64,000 bases of DNA. It comes from Bacillota bacterium. Lineage in GTDB: Bacteria > Bacillota > Bacilli > Paenibacillales > UBA4045. Positions 1 to 9,154 of the stretch are shown in pieces. The notes beneath the pieces are model-generated. The model made no database searches and was not told the origin of the DNA. It saw only the letters and a list, made by a program, of their open reading frames with translations. The DNA is taken from the NCBI GenBank assembly GCA_023441055.1, contig JAEZQY010000019.1:1-64000 (forward strand). Reading direction: 5' to 3'. A program made the position numbers and the translations under genes. Position 1 is the stretch's first letter. Each line of letters opens with the position of its first letter.

Positions 1-524
1 GCGTGCCCAGCTAAGCACGCATCTTCTAGCCGGTGGAAGTCCGGTCACAGGAGGGGCCAAGCCCCTGTGTAGCTAGGATACCTGCGCATGGCGAAATCTG
101 TGCGTAGAAGCGTATCGACGAAAGTACCTGTCAGAGACAGGGCGAGCGACATACCAGGCCGTAACATAAAGTGAATCCTGCCGCGTCGTCAGAAAGGCCT
201 CGCAAGAGGGAAGAGAGGGAGCCGAGTCCCGGAGTTATGGACGAAGGCCAAGGAAACTGTTAGGTACTTGGAGCAACAGTGAAGAATCCTCCGGCGTATG
301 GGGATCGGCATGGTATGAAAGAAGATGCAGTGAACTGGGGAGACCCTCCCCTGCACGGTTCTCTTTGAACCGTAAAAAGGCGCTCTATAAGCCTAGAAGG
401 TGAAATGAGCCGTCTGCAGGAAGGGAGTCCGAGGGGCTCATACTACTGAGGAACGCAGGACAACACAACCTGCGGGAGGGAAGGAGCCCTGCTTTGTTCA
501 AGTTTCTTAAGGAGGTACGAGCAA

Positions 525-1817
525 GTGAATGCCAAACGGCTAACAACACCAAAGGAAAACGTTCAACAACTCCAAGAGAAACTAGGTCATGCGGCCAAGG
601 AAAGCAAGAAGCGTAGATTTCACGCGCTGTACGACAAGGTCTACCGGCTGGACATCTTATGGGAAGCATGGCGGAGAGTGCGAGCCAATAAGGGCTCGGC
701 AGGAATTGACGGAGAGACGTTAGCAGACATCGAGAAGCAGGGAGAAGTGCTCTTTGTTCACGAATGTCTACGACTTCTAAGGGAAGGCAACTACCATCCG
801 CAGCCTGTAAGACGCCATTACATCCTGAAGAAAGATGGCAAACAGCGACCATTGGGTATTCCCACGGTGAGAGACCGGGTCATCCAGATGGCAACTAAAC
901 TAGTCATTGAACCCATCTTCGAGGCGGATTTTCAGGAAACGTCCTTCGGGTTTAGGCCAAAGAGAAGTGCGAAGCAAGCGTTAGACCGCATCCGGAAAGC
1001 ATGCAACCGCAAAGGCAATTGGGTGGTCGACGTCGACATCCAAGGCTACTTCGACAACATCAATCAAGAGAAGCTTATGAAGCTAGTCGAAATGCGAATT
1101 AGTGACAGGCGCATCTTGAGACTGGTGAGGAAGTGGTTAGGTGCGGGGGTCATGGAGGAAGGAAGCATCAGACGCTCAGATCTAGGCACGCCGCAAGGTG
1201 GGGTCATTTCACCGCTGTTGGCTAACATCTACCTTAACTATTTCGATCTCCTATGGGAACGGCATGGTAGTAAAGTTGGGGAGCTAACACGTTACGCGGA
1301 TGATCTAGTGGTCATCTGCAAGACGAAGAAGGATGCAGACCGGGCGTATGAACTCATAAGAGCGATTATGGAACGCCTTGAGCTAACTCTTCATCCAACT
1401 AAAACACGCATTGTTGGACTATGGACAGGAGAAGAAGGCTTCGACTTCCTAGGCATGCATCATCGTAAGACGAAGGCCGAAACCTCCAAAGGCAAGGTGT
1501 ACTATACAACCCAACAATGGTTGTGTTGTAAGGCCGAGGAGCGGATACGGGGAGTCGTGAAGGAGCGGTTAGCCCCTCCAAAGATGCGTCATAAGACCTT
1601 CCAGGAACACCTAGAATACTTGAACCCGAAGATACAGGGGTGGCGCAACTACTACTTCACAGCCTACAGCCAGAAGAAGATGGCAAAGTTAGACTGGTAC
1701 ATCCTACAGCGACTCGCAAAGTGGTATGCCAAGAAGCATCAACGTGCTCGTTGGTTAAGCTCGCTACGTGATGTGAAATCATTGTCCATACAATATGGAC
1801 TTAAAACGCTATTGTAA
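525..1817 (+). CDS. ltrA: Group II intron reverse transcriptase/maturase (LtrA-like)
   Basis: Protein of 430 residues that helps the intron RNA fold and splice, and copies it into DNA at new sites. The reverse transcriptase domain covers about residues 20-320. The YADD active site is at residues 257-260 and the preceding block reads GTPQGGVISPLLANIYL. The C-terminal part (about 340-420) is the maturase (X/GIIM) domain, recognisable by GWRNYYF and the basic WY-AKKHQRARWL stretch. There is no HNH endonuclease domain after it, so mobility probably uses nascent strands at replication forks or depends on other nicking. The start is GTG at 525, preceded by AAGGAGG at 510-516. The frame is full length with all visible RT blocks intact, so the intron may still be active. 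Confidence 0.95.
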   Translation: MNAKRLTTPKENVQQLQEKLGHAAKESKKRRFHALYDKVYRLDILWEAWRRVRANKGSAGIDGETLADIEKQGEVLFVHECLRLLREGNYHPQPVRRHYILKKDGKQRPLGIPTVRDRVIQMATKLVIEPIFEADFQETSFGFRPKRSAKQALDRIRKACNRKGNWVVDVDIQGYFDNINQEKLMKLVEMRISDRRILRLVRKWLGAGVMEEGSIRRSDLGTPQGGVISPLLANIYLNYFDLLWERHGSKVGELTRYADDLVVICKTKKDADRAYELIRAIMERLELTLHPTKTRIVGLWTGEEGFDFLGMHHRKTKAETSKGKVYYTTQQWLCCKAEERIRGVVKERLAPPKMRHKTFQEHLEYLNPKIQGWRNYYFTAYSQKKMAKLDWYILQRLAKWYAKKHQRARWLSSLRDVKSLSIQYGLKTLL

Positions 1818-1846
1818 TCTGCATGCACATGAATGACGAACATCGG

Positions 1847-1914
1847 AAAGCCGTATGAGGGAAAACCTCACGTACGGTTTGATGAGGAGGGGCAGAATTA
1901 TCTGCCCTTTACTC
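1847..1914 (+). ncRNA. Group II intron domains V and VI
   Basis: Domain V is a hairpin of AGCCGTATGAGG, a GAAA-type tetraloop, then CCTCACGTACGGTTT. This is very close to the conserved catalytic domain V of bacterial introns, with AGC at 1849-1851. The next hairpin pairs GGGCAGA (1890-1896) with TCTGCCC (1901-1907). Its basal GAG/CTC pairs leave A1911 unpaired, as expected for the branch-point adenosine of domain VI. Confidence 0.85.
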
Positions 1915-1919
1915 TAGAC

Positions 1920-4161
1920 GCTGTCGTTTTGGCTTGCCATTCTGCCCCTGCTAGTTGCAATTCCCTTGTCTGATGCACATGCTTCCCCGGTACCGATTCT
2001 GATTAGTCCAGGCAAGCCGACTACAGCCATGTCGTCACAAACCGGAAGACTGCCGAACCAGGCGGTTGATGGAATCACCAACAATAGCAGCTATTGGGCC
2101 TCGACTATGGAGGGAACGAACTATACATGGTTGCAGGTAGATCTGGAATTCGCTTTTCGTATTACTCAGATCAAGCTGTTCAACTATGTGGATGGACGAT
2201 ACTATCACTATTATTTGCAAGGTAGTATGGACGGGGAGAATTGGTATCCGATTGCAGTAAAGATGAACAACAACCCGGCGACTACCAGTGGTGATACTCA
2301 TATCACTGAGGCAACTGCACGTTATGTCAGGGTAACGGTTACCAAGAATTCCGCCAACAATGTCGCACATATTAATGAGGTGCAAGTGTATGGCTATCCT
2401 GTCAATGCCGTGCATCTTCCTGAAATTACTGTAGAGCAGGCACTGCTCAATGAGGGAAGCTACATGGCAAGCGATCAGGTGCGTTTATCCTACAGTTTGC
2501 GTAATGACAGTAATGAATCTGTGGAGTTGAAGAATGTTAAAGCACATATTTTTGGGCTCGGACACGCTTCGGCCTGGGTCAAGCAGCCGCTGTCGGCAAC
2601 CGTAAACTTACTTCCTAATCAGACCTATCAGGAGACGAACAGGCTGTTATGGACGATTCCAGCGAACACTCCTCCGGGTGCTTATGGTGTCTATTTAGAG
2701 TACGATCTTGGAGATGGCGTTATCCTTAATCGTTATGAGACATTCTTCCGGATTGTGACTGCTAGTCAGAGGACCGTCTATCATATTGACTGGATTAACT
2801 ATAACGGTTTAGATGTGTTCGCGCTAGATGGCGGTATGAGCGCGGAAAGCGCCGTACAGAAGTCTGCTGAGATGCTCTCGGCAGGAGTCTCTCATTCCTG
2901 GTACATGAATGGAGAAGGTGGGCCCAATCCGGTATTTTCTACTCCAGCGTTTCTGGAGAGGTCAGTCGAGCAGACAGTCGATTTCTATAATACTCATTTC
3001 GGAGCGACTACTAAGTTTGATACCGTAATTATTTCCACAGGCAATACCGCCGTACCTTATTTGTCCCACTTGACAGAAGCACCAGTACTGCCTGTTCAAT
3101 TCTTGGCCAGCATAGATACGATAAAGGAGCTCCAAGAGATTCTGGAGCACGCCAACTCCAATGGTTTACCGAGCTTTGGTACGGCTGGTTATGCCAGATC
3201 GGTACCGATGATTGGGGTAGCCTGGGTGAAGATGCTCGGCCTGCCGCAAGCCTACATCGATTTCATAGAGGATCATCAAGTAGAGAATATTATTATTATG
3301 GCGCGTATGGGGACCACTGGTGAATCTACTGCTAAGAAAGTGCTTTTTGAAGGCGTATCACAAGTGGGAACCGCGCCTGGCGACATCTTTGCAATGTATA
3401 AGCAGGATGGGAATGCTTCGGATATAGCTTGGATGAACCGAAGATTAAAGGATATAGGCGAGGTTCCGCTGGAGAGCGGTTATCGAAATGTGTCAGACTG
3501 GGAGAGCGGCATGATAGTTGAACAAGTGGATGGAATTGTGGACGATTTGGAGAATCGTACGCAAGTATCTTCTATCCTTGTGATCTCGGGAGAAGGCTCT
3601 GACAATCTCTATGATTTTGCTACTTATGCAACATTGGCGTACTTCAAGAAAAATGAAACGGTTTTGGCGCCATATGGCGCTCCTGTTCGCGGGGTTGCCC
3701 TTAACCCATACCAGATTGACCACCCATTCTATGAAACCAAAATTAACTATGTGCCATTCCTGTATTGGCAGGGTAAATCGACCGATATTAATATGGATGT
3801 TCGACTCAATCAAACTGTTCGGGATGCTATTGCGGAGTACTATCCAAGTATCGTATTCGAGGATTTGAAATTCTGGATTAACAGCTCGCGCAACTTCGGG
3901 GGGCCTCAGGCAGCTGATGTGACAATGCGACTGCAATCGCTGGGATTAACCAATTTGGAATTTAATAATTACAACAGCGATGAAGAGTGGAATCCTGCTG
4001 ATGGCATGAATGCCCCGGTCGAACAGGTTGCCAATCGGATGATTAATTATTCCACCGTTCAAGAGCTTAAAGACCTGCGGGCTGATCTTATGCCGCTGGA
4101 TTTTAACGATCTGCTCGCGATACCAGCCAAGTATCCGGATATTTCGGTATACATGCCATAG
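1920..4161 (+). CDS. Secreted discoidin (F5/8 type C) domain protein, 3' exon only; gene split by the group II intron
   Basis: The longest frame starts at a TTG at 1966, but that is not a real start. In-frame codons from about 1918 read TLSFWLAILPLLVAIPLSDAHA, the hydrophobic core and AHA cleavage site of a signal peptide. The frame runs back into the intron, where TAG at 1915-1917 closes it. The start codon and positively charged N-terminus must therefore lie on a first exon left of the window. Counting from 1966, residues 20-145 form an F5/8 type C carbohydrate-binding domain ending in YVRVTVTK...INEVQVYG. About 150-265 looks like an Ig-like or CARDB-type beta domain. The remaining 450 residues are an unrecognised domain with acidic and aromatic motifs that could be catalytic or sugar-binding. 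Whether the protein is made depends on splicing. The gene is more AT-rich than DNA after 7.9 kb. Confidence 0.8.
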
Positions 4162-4208
4162 GAGCGTTAACCAGAATATAATAAGGTCTGTGCCTGTATA
4201 CAATTCAT

Positions 4209-4262
4209 TGCATTAGAGGTACAAACACCTTACCAAAAGTGAGGTGTTGTACCTCTAATGCA
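4209..4262. terminator. Long inverted repeat, likely bidirectional terminator
   Basis: TGCATTAGAGGTACAA (4209-4224) pairs with TTGTACCTCTAATGCA (4247-4262). The pairing continues inward through CACCT/AGGTG with one bulged A, around a small loop. It sits between the convergent discoidin and membrane-protein genes, where a two-way terminator is expected. There is no clean T-run on either side, so a small repeat element is a possible alternative. Confidence 0.55.
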
Positions 4263-4292
4263 GAACTGATCTTGCACATGTAGAAATGCAGG

Positions 4293-4865
4293 CTAGTAAG
4301 ATAATGTTTGTTGCTGCGAGTTCGGTAGGGAGTGGCTTATATTGAGTTTGCCTGAGAAGATATAGTAGCCCATTGTTACGTATGGAAGTCCCCAGAAGAA
4401 AGCGAATATCCCGGTCCAAGGGATAGCCATAGAAAAGAACATCAAGCCCATGCTCACAACAACCCATCGAGGGAACACCTTCGCTCGCCAGGACAGAACA
4501 ATTAAGATAACCCATCCACCGAGCACGCCTCCTGTAGAGATCATGGTGGTGATCAGTCTTAGAATCGACTTCTCATCTCCATAATGGCCGTATTGGATGA
4601 CACCCCATAGAATGCAGCCCGTAATGATATTGCCCGCCATGACTCCGATTACGCTAATCAGTCCGAGAATACCAGTCTGCTTAGACTGAACAAGGTACAT
4701 AGCTATGCTTGTAATCCCCATCAGAATGCAGGCCGCCAAGCCAAATGACAACTCCTGCACGCTGTCATAGCCCCAAACGAGACTCGTAGGTGTCATCCCC
4801 ATTCGTGCTAATCCAGCCGCCATACAACCAAATCCCAACCACTTAATCACCTTTATCCAATCCAT
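4293..4865 (-). CDS. Small integral membrane protein of unknown function
   Basis: About 190 residues with five or six hydrophobic segments (roughly residues 8-27, 35-58, 66-90, 103-127, 133-152, 153-170) and a short polar tail. I do not recognise the family. The longest frame begins at 4871, but GGAGG lies only one base before that ATG. The ATG at 4865, seven bases after the same GGAGG, is the better start. The gene converges on the discoidin gene and diverges from the sensor kinase at 5089, with about 220 bp between, so it has its own promoter. Like its neighbours to 7.8 kb it is relatively AT-rich. Confidence 0.7.
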   Translation of the reverse strand: MDWIKVIKWLGFGCMAAGLARMGMTPTSLVWGYDSVQELSFGLAACILMGITSIAMYLVQSKQTGILGLISVIGVMAGNIITGCILWGVIQYGHYGDEKSILRLITTMISTGGVLGGWVILIVLSWRAKVFPRWVVVSMGLMFFSMAIPWTGIFAFFWGLPYVTMGYYIFSGKLNISHSLPNSQQQTLSY

Positions 4866-5088
4866 TTCCATACCTCCATGTAGTTGTTGATAATCCTTGT
4901 ATTTGGAGTATATATGGAAGATGTACCCTAATCCTAGAGTGTCAGCTTCCTCTATATTCGGGAATATGGATAGGGAAGAACGAGGAAATAATGATCAAGT
5001 CGGGGAAATGTAGTCAAGGGTATACCTAAATAATGTAAAAGTTGCTACAATAGTTGCAAATACAAACGAGATCTAAGGGGATATTCCT

Positions 5089-7185
5089 ATGGCAGTCTCA
5101 CGTATATTGATTTTTATTTTTATGGTGTCAACATTACTTATTTCACTATCACTAATCCCCCAATACTACACGATACTATTCTCACAATGCGTGCTGGAGG
5201 GCTGCGGATATGCTAGTCCAGCTCCGCCAACAACAGAAGAACTGCTACATGCTGCTGGTCTAACAACAAGCAGCTATGCTGTTCTGTTTGTTGTGATCGA
5301 CACTGCATTTATGATCCTGTTCGCGATCTCGGCATTTATTATTTTCTTCAAATCTAGCCATGAGCCAATGGCGCTGTTCGCTTCGACTATGCTGATTTCG
5401 TTCGGAACAACGTTTCCACAGATGGTTCATGCAGCAACAGCAGATAGTCTGTTCTGGACACAGTGGTTTTCAGCCGTGAGTGTGATTGGGTGGGTTTCTT
5501 TATTTCTATTCTTCTACCTATTCCCGAATGGGGCAATAGCTCCACGTTGGACGGTTATTCCGATAAGTCTTTTTGCAATCATTAAACTATTTTCTGTTTT
5601 GTTCATGAATACGATTCTGGATCATAGTCAATGGCCCGGATTTGTTAATCTGTTGTTGTTCGGAGTACCTATCGTGATGCTCATTTATATCCAACTGCAG
5701 CGCTATCGAAATTGCACTAACCATGAAGAGCGACAACAGACCAAATGGATTATCTATGGCTTCTCATTTGGATTCCTCTGCTTTATCTGCATCAGTCTGT
5801 TGTTCTATCCCGGACTATTCGAATCACCGATCGCCTATGTGTATCTAAATGGTTTCCTTCATTTAACTTTACTTATTATTCCGCTAACGCTCACCTTGGC
5901 GATCCTTCGTCAGCGATTATGGATGGTCGATCCAATCGTGAATCGGACCATTGTATATCTCGCGCTTACTGCTTCAATTGCAGCTATATATACGCTATGC
6001 ATCGTTTATCTAGGTGCAATTATTCATACAGGGGATAATCTTATCCCATCATTGTTAACCACTGTAATCGTGGCGATTGTATTTGCTCCGTTGAGAGATC
6101 GGCTGCAGCGCTTCGTTGATCGTCTGATGAAGGGACGGCATGATGACCCATATGGACTGCTGCTCGAGCTGAGAGACTTGCTCGTTCAGCCATTACCGTC
6201 TGAAGCTATGCTAGAGGCGATTGTTGGATTTATCCGCATATCACTGCGCATACCGTATGTAGCGATTGCGATTGAAGTGAACGGTATGAGAAGAATTGCT
6301 TCATTGGATTCGGACGGTACGACGACTGGCGGTCATTCCTTCCCAATTATTCATTTAGGGAAGGAAGTAGGAACACTGATAGCCGCTAATCGGCAAGGTG
6401 AGCCATTCACTTCTCTGGATCATAAGCTCCTTAATGTGATGCTTAGCCACGCTGGGTCAATTGTGGATAATTACATAATGACTAGAGGTATGAAGATGTT
6501 AGCCGATGATCTTCAACATTCTAGGGAGAGGCTTATTCTGGCGCGAGAAGAAGAACGGCGCCAAATACGCCGTAATCTTCATGATGAGCTTGCTCCTAGG
6601 TTAGCAGCGCTAGGTTTAAATGCAACGGCAGCAGAGATGTATGTTAAGAGTGATCCTGAGACTGCCACGCAGCTTCTCTCCGAATTACGGCAAGTGATTC
6701 GCTCTACAGTTGAGGATATCCGTACTCTCGTACATGATATGCGCCCAGCAAGTCTTGATGAATGGGGGCTTGAGGGAGCCATTCAGGAGCGCATTCGCGA
6801 ACTGAATAAACCGCTTGAAGCCGTTGGATTGCAATTTGAGTTCCATGTTCCCAGTTCGCTTCCCATGTTACCTGCTGCGATTGAGGTTGCAGCTTACTGG
6901 ATCGCAACAGAGGCAATCGGCAACGTTGTCAGACATGCACAAGCTACTTCATGCTCGGTTACGCTAGATGCACGATCGCCGGGACTGCTGACCTTGCAGA
7001 TAGTCGACAACGGCATTGGTATTGATGAGCGTTGGCAGTCTGCCACGACAAACGGCATCGGAATTGGCTCTATGCAGGAAAGAGCTGCCGAGATTGGCGG
7101 CTCGTGTGCTGTCGGGCGCAATCCACAGGGAGGAACGATCGTGTCAGCCGGTCTTCCGTTTACGACAACTGCTATGATCAGTTAG
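5089..7185 (+). CDS. Membrane sensor histidine kinase, ComP/DesK-like (HisKA_3 family)
   Basis: 698 residues. The N-terminal half (1-330) has about eight to ten membrane spans with a short Cys-containing outer loop near residues 30-60, an architecture also seen in ComP. A GAF-like region spans about 365-465. The dimerisation and phospho-acceptor helix carries the motif ERRQIRRNLHDELAPRLA, with the phosphorylated His at residue 498. The ATPase domain shows an N-box (ATEAIGNVVRHA), DNGIGID and GIGIGSMQERA. It phosphorylates the regulator encoded 10 bp downstream. The ligand is unknown; no comX/comQ-like pheromone gene is visible on either side, so a quorum role cannot be claimed. Confidence 0.9.
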   Translation: MAVSRILIFIFMVSTLLISLSLIPQYYTILFSQCVLEGCGYASPAPPTTEELLHAAGLTTSSYAVLFVVIDTAFMILFAISAFIIFFKSSHEPMALFASTMLISFGTTFPQMVHAATADSLFWTQWFSAVSVIGWVSLFLFFYLFPNGAIAPRWTVIPISLFAIIKLFSVLFMNTILDHSQWPGFVNLLLFGVPIVMLIYIQLQRYRNCTNHEERQQTKWIIYGFSFGFLCFICISLLFYPGLFESPIAYVYLNGFLHLTLLIIPLTLTLAILRQRLWMVDPIVNRTIVYLALTASIAAIYTLCIVYLGAIIHTGDNLIPSLLTTVIVAIVFAPLRDRLQRFVDRLMKGRHDDPYGLLLELRDLLVQPLPSEAMLEAIVGFIRISLRIPYVAIAIEVNGMRRIASLDSDGTTTGGHSFPIIHLGKEVGTLIAANRQGEPFTSLDHKLLNVMLSHAGSIVDNYIMTRGMKMLADDLQHSRERLILAREEERRQIRRNLHDELAPRLAALGLNATAAEMYVKSDPETATQLLSELRQVIRSTVEDIRTLVHDMRPASLDEWGLEGAIQERIRELNKPLEAVGLQFEFHVPSSLPMLPAAIEVAAYWIATEAIGNVVRHAQATSCSVTLDARSPGLLTLQIVDNGIGIDERWQSATTNGIGIGSMQERAAEIGGSCAVGRNPQGGTIVSAGLPFTTTAMIS

Positions 7186-7195
7186 GAGGACAATT

Positions 7196-7837
7196 ATGAA
7201 CATTATTATTGCTGATGATCATCCGTTATTTAGAAGTGGTGTACGCAATCTTATTCAAGCAACGGATGATCTGGTATTAATTGATGAAGCAAGCACGGGG
7301 AAAGAAGCCATTCGTATGGCGGAGGTAAAGCACCCTGATCTCATTCTGATGGATATCCAAATGCCTGATATGGATGGCCTGGAAGCAACTCGAATCATTA
7401 AAGACAAATATCCCAATATACATATTCTAATTTTGTCGCTGTATAAGGATGATAAATCCATATTCGCAGCAATGAAGGCGGGTGCTGGAGGGTACATGCT
7501 CAAAGAGGCGGATGGCATCGAGCTGCTTCAAGCTATTCGCATGGTTGGTGCAGGGAGTGCTGTCTTCAGTCCGGGTGTCGCTTCACGTATGGCAAGCTTT
7601 TTTGAGGAAAGAGCAGTACCAGTGAACCCCCTGCTGAGCGAACTAACTGGACGTGAGAAAGAAGTATTGAGGTGGCTGGTAGAGGGCGACAGCAACGCCA
7701 AGATTGCATTGCGACTCCATCTTAGTGTGAAGACAGTTGCGAATAACGTCACCAATATTCTAAACAAGCTTCAAGTTGCGAATCGTAATGAAGCGCGAAT
7801 GCTAGTGAAATCTTCTGAGGATCAGGTCGGATTGTAG
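7196..7837 (+). CDS. NarL/LuxR-type response regulator
   Basis: 213 residues. The receiver domain covers 1-120, with acidic pocket D7-D8, phospho-acceptor D53 (in LILMDIQMPDMDG), T/S switch region ILSLY and Lys in YMLKEAD. A LuxR-type helix-turn-helix occupies about 145-205 (ELTGREKEVLRWLVEG...VKTVANNVTNILNKL). It is the cognate partner of the kinase 10 bp upstream and carries a good GGAGG ribosome binding site. No terminator follows before the next operon, so read-through into the 7946 gene is possible, although base composition changes at that point. Confidence 0.93.
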   Translation: MNIIIADDHPLFRSGVRNLIQATDDLVLIDEASTGKEAIRMAEVKHPDLILMDIQMPDMDGLEATRIIKDKYPNIHILILSLYKDDKSIFAAMKAGAGGYMLKEADGIELLQAIRMVGAGSAVFSPGVASRMASFFEERAVPVNPLLSELTGREKEVLRWLVEGDSNAKIALRLHLSVKTVANNVTNILNKLQVANRNEARMLVKSSEDQVGL

Positions 7838-7945
7838 AGAATGCAACCTTCGCTGCAACGACGAAGATGGGCTAAAGTGAGAAATATGAAGAAGGAAGTA
7901 CGGTTAGCGGGTAGCGAGTTAGTAGGAAAAGTGAGGGAGGCGTTC

Positions 7946-9154
7946 ATGTTGCAGCGAAGTCATAAGTCCCCAAGCTATGAGGCATATAAAAGGATATTCG
8001 CACACCTCCCGAAGCCATTCGCCTATGTGGACCTGGATCTTCTGGATGAGAATATTCGCTCGATTGCAGCTGCGGCAGGAGGGAAGCAGGTGCGCGTGGC
8101 GAGCAAGTCGATTCGATGTGTCGACGTGCTGCGCCGCATCATGAATGCGGACCCCGTATACCAGGGTGTCATGTGCTTCTCAGCTCGTGAGGCGTTGCAT
8201 CTGCTGAGGCATGGCTTCGATGATCTGCTGCTCGGTTATCCGGTCTGGCAGCCGGAGGAGATTACAGCGCTGCTGCAGCTTGCGAAGGAAGGCCGCACCA
8301 TTGTATTCATGGTCGATTCGATCGCGCATGTTGAGCATATCGAGAGACTCGCCAAGGGAGCTCAGGTACAGGCCGCGCTATGTCTTGATATCGATATGTC
8401 TACTCATTATCCAGGACTACGCTTCGGGGTGTGGCGTTCGCCAGTCTCGAATTGGGCGCAAGCTCAACCCGTCGTGCAGCGTATTGTACAATCCGGCTGG
8501 GTGAGGCTCAGCGGCATCATGGGCTATGAAGCCCAGATTGCAGGAGTCGGAGATCAAGCGCCAGGGCAGTGGTTGAAGAATACGATCATCAGAGAGCTGA
8601 AGCGCCGCTCGATTCGAGTGATCGCGGAGCGCCGCGCAGAGGTGCTGCAGGGCATCGAGGAACTGGGCCTGCAGCTGGACTTCGTGAATGCAGGCGGCAC
8701 AGGCAGCATGGACAGCTCCAGGCTAGAAGCGGGTGTTACCGAGCTCACAGCGGGCTCCGGTTTCTATTCCCCTGCGCTGTTCGACCAGTACGCAGGATTT
8801 CAATATCTGCCCGCAGCCGGGTATGCGGTGGAGGTGGCGCGTAAGCCGCATCCGCAGATTGTGACCTGTCTCGGCGGGGGATATACGGCCTCTGGCGCAA
8901 TAGCTGTGGATAAGTCACCGCTGCCTTATCTGCCTACTGGACTTGAGCTAATGCCGCTGGAAGGAGCGGGTGAAGTACAGACGCCGCTCCGCTGTCCGGA
9001 CGGTCTAACGCTGGAGCTAGGCGATCCTGTCTTCTTCCGCCATGCGAAGGCCGGGGAGCTCTGCGAGCGATTCACGAAGCTGTACGGCATATCCGGTCAT
9101 GCGATTGTAGCGGAGTATGCTACGTACCGGGGCGAGGGGGAGTGCTTCTTATGA
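7946..9154 (+). CDS. PLP-dependent amino acid deaminase/aldolase, D-threonine aldolase or D-serine dehydratase-like (fold III)
   Basis: About 402 residues. Fold-III enzymes of this group bind pyridoxal phosphate in an alanine-racemase-like TIM barrel and act on D-amino acids or beta-hydroxy amino acids. The start of the barrel (KPFAYVDLDLLDENI) and the PLP lysine in VRVASKSIR (K54 from this start) are clear. The C-terminal beta domain contains HAKAGELCERF and the GHAIVAEYATYRGEG ending. The longest frame starts at 7841, but its first 35 residues look non-native. GGGAGG at 7935-7940 favours ATG 7946. The stop overlaps the next gene's start by four bases (ATGA). The exact substrate cannot be read from sequence. 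Confidence 0.8.
   Translation: MLQRSHKSPSYEAYKRIFAHLPKPFAYVDLDLLDENIRSIAAAAGGKQVRVASKSIRCVDVLRRIMNADPVYQGVMCFSAREALHLLRHGFDDLLLGYPVWQPEEITALLQLAKEGRTIVFMVDSIAHVEHIERLAKGAQVQAALCLDIDMSTHYPGLRFGVWRSPVSNWAQAQPVVQRIVQSGWVRLSGIMGYEAQIAGVGDQAPGQWLKNTIIRELKRRSIRVIAERRAEVLQGIEELGLQLDFVNAGGTGSMDSSRLEAGVTELTAGSGFYSPALFDQYAGFQYLPAAGYAVEVARKPHPQIVTCLGGGYTASGAIAVDKSPLPYLPTGLELMPLEGAGEVQTPLRCPDGLTLELGDPVFFRHAKAGELCERFTKLYGISGHAIVAEYATYRGEGECFL

Larger units (their letters stand above)
1..1919 (+). mobile_element. Group II intron, 5' end at or just left of the window edge
   Basis: Self-splicing retroelement. The first 520 bases carry no convincing gene and are rich in GNRA-like loops and short stems, as in a ribozyme domain I-III scaffold. 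An intron-encoded reverse transcriptase/maturase follows (525-1817). Domain V is at about 1847-1881 with the AGC catalytic triad at 1849-1851, and a domain VI-like stem is at 1884-1914 with a candidate branch-point A at 1911. The 3' boundary is placed at 1915-1919, and a final AC at 1918-1919 fits the usual 3' AY rule. The 5' end is less certain: GTGCC at 3-7 resembles the GUGYG start, but bases 1-6 also form a perfect 6-bp stem with 15-20, so the start could lie a little further left. The element sits in the sense orientation inside the discoidin-protein gene. Total length of about 1.9 kb is normal for the type. Confidence 0.88.

Noticed and set aside
385..852. 155-codon open frame on the minus strand across the intron RNA and start of the maturase gene
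   Set aside because: It runs antisense to ribozyme sequence and the maturase, has no ribosome binding site and a composition unlike protein; a shadow frame.
1966..1968. TTG as start codon of the discoidin protein
   Set aside because: No ribosome binding site precedes it and the frame continues upstream as signal-peptide core; it is an internal Leu codon.
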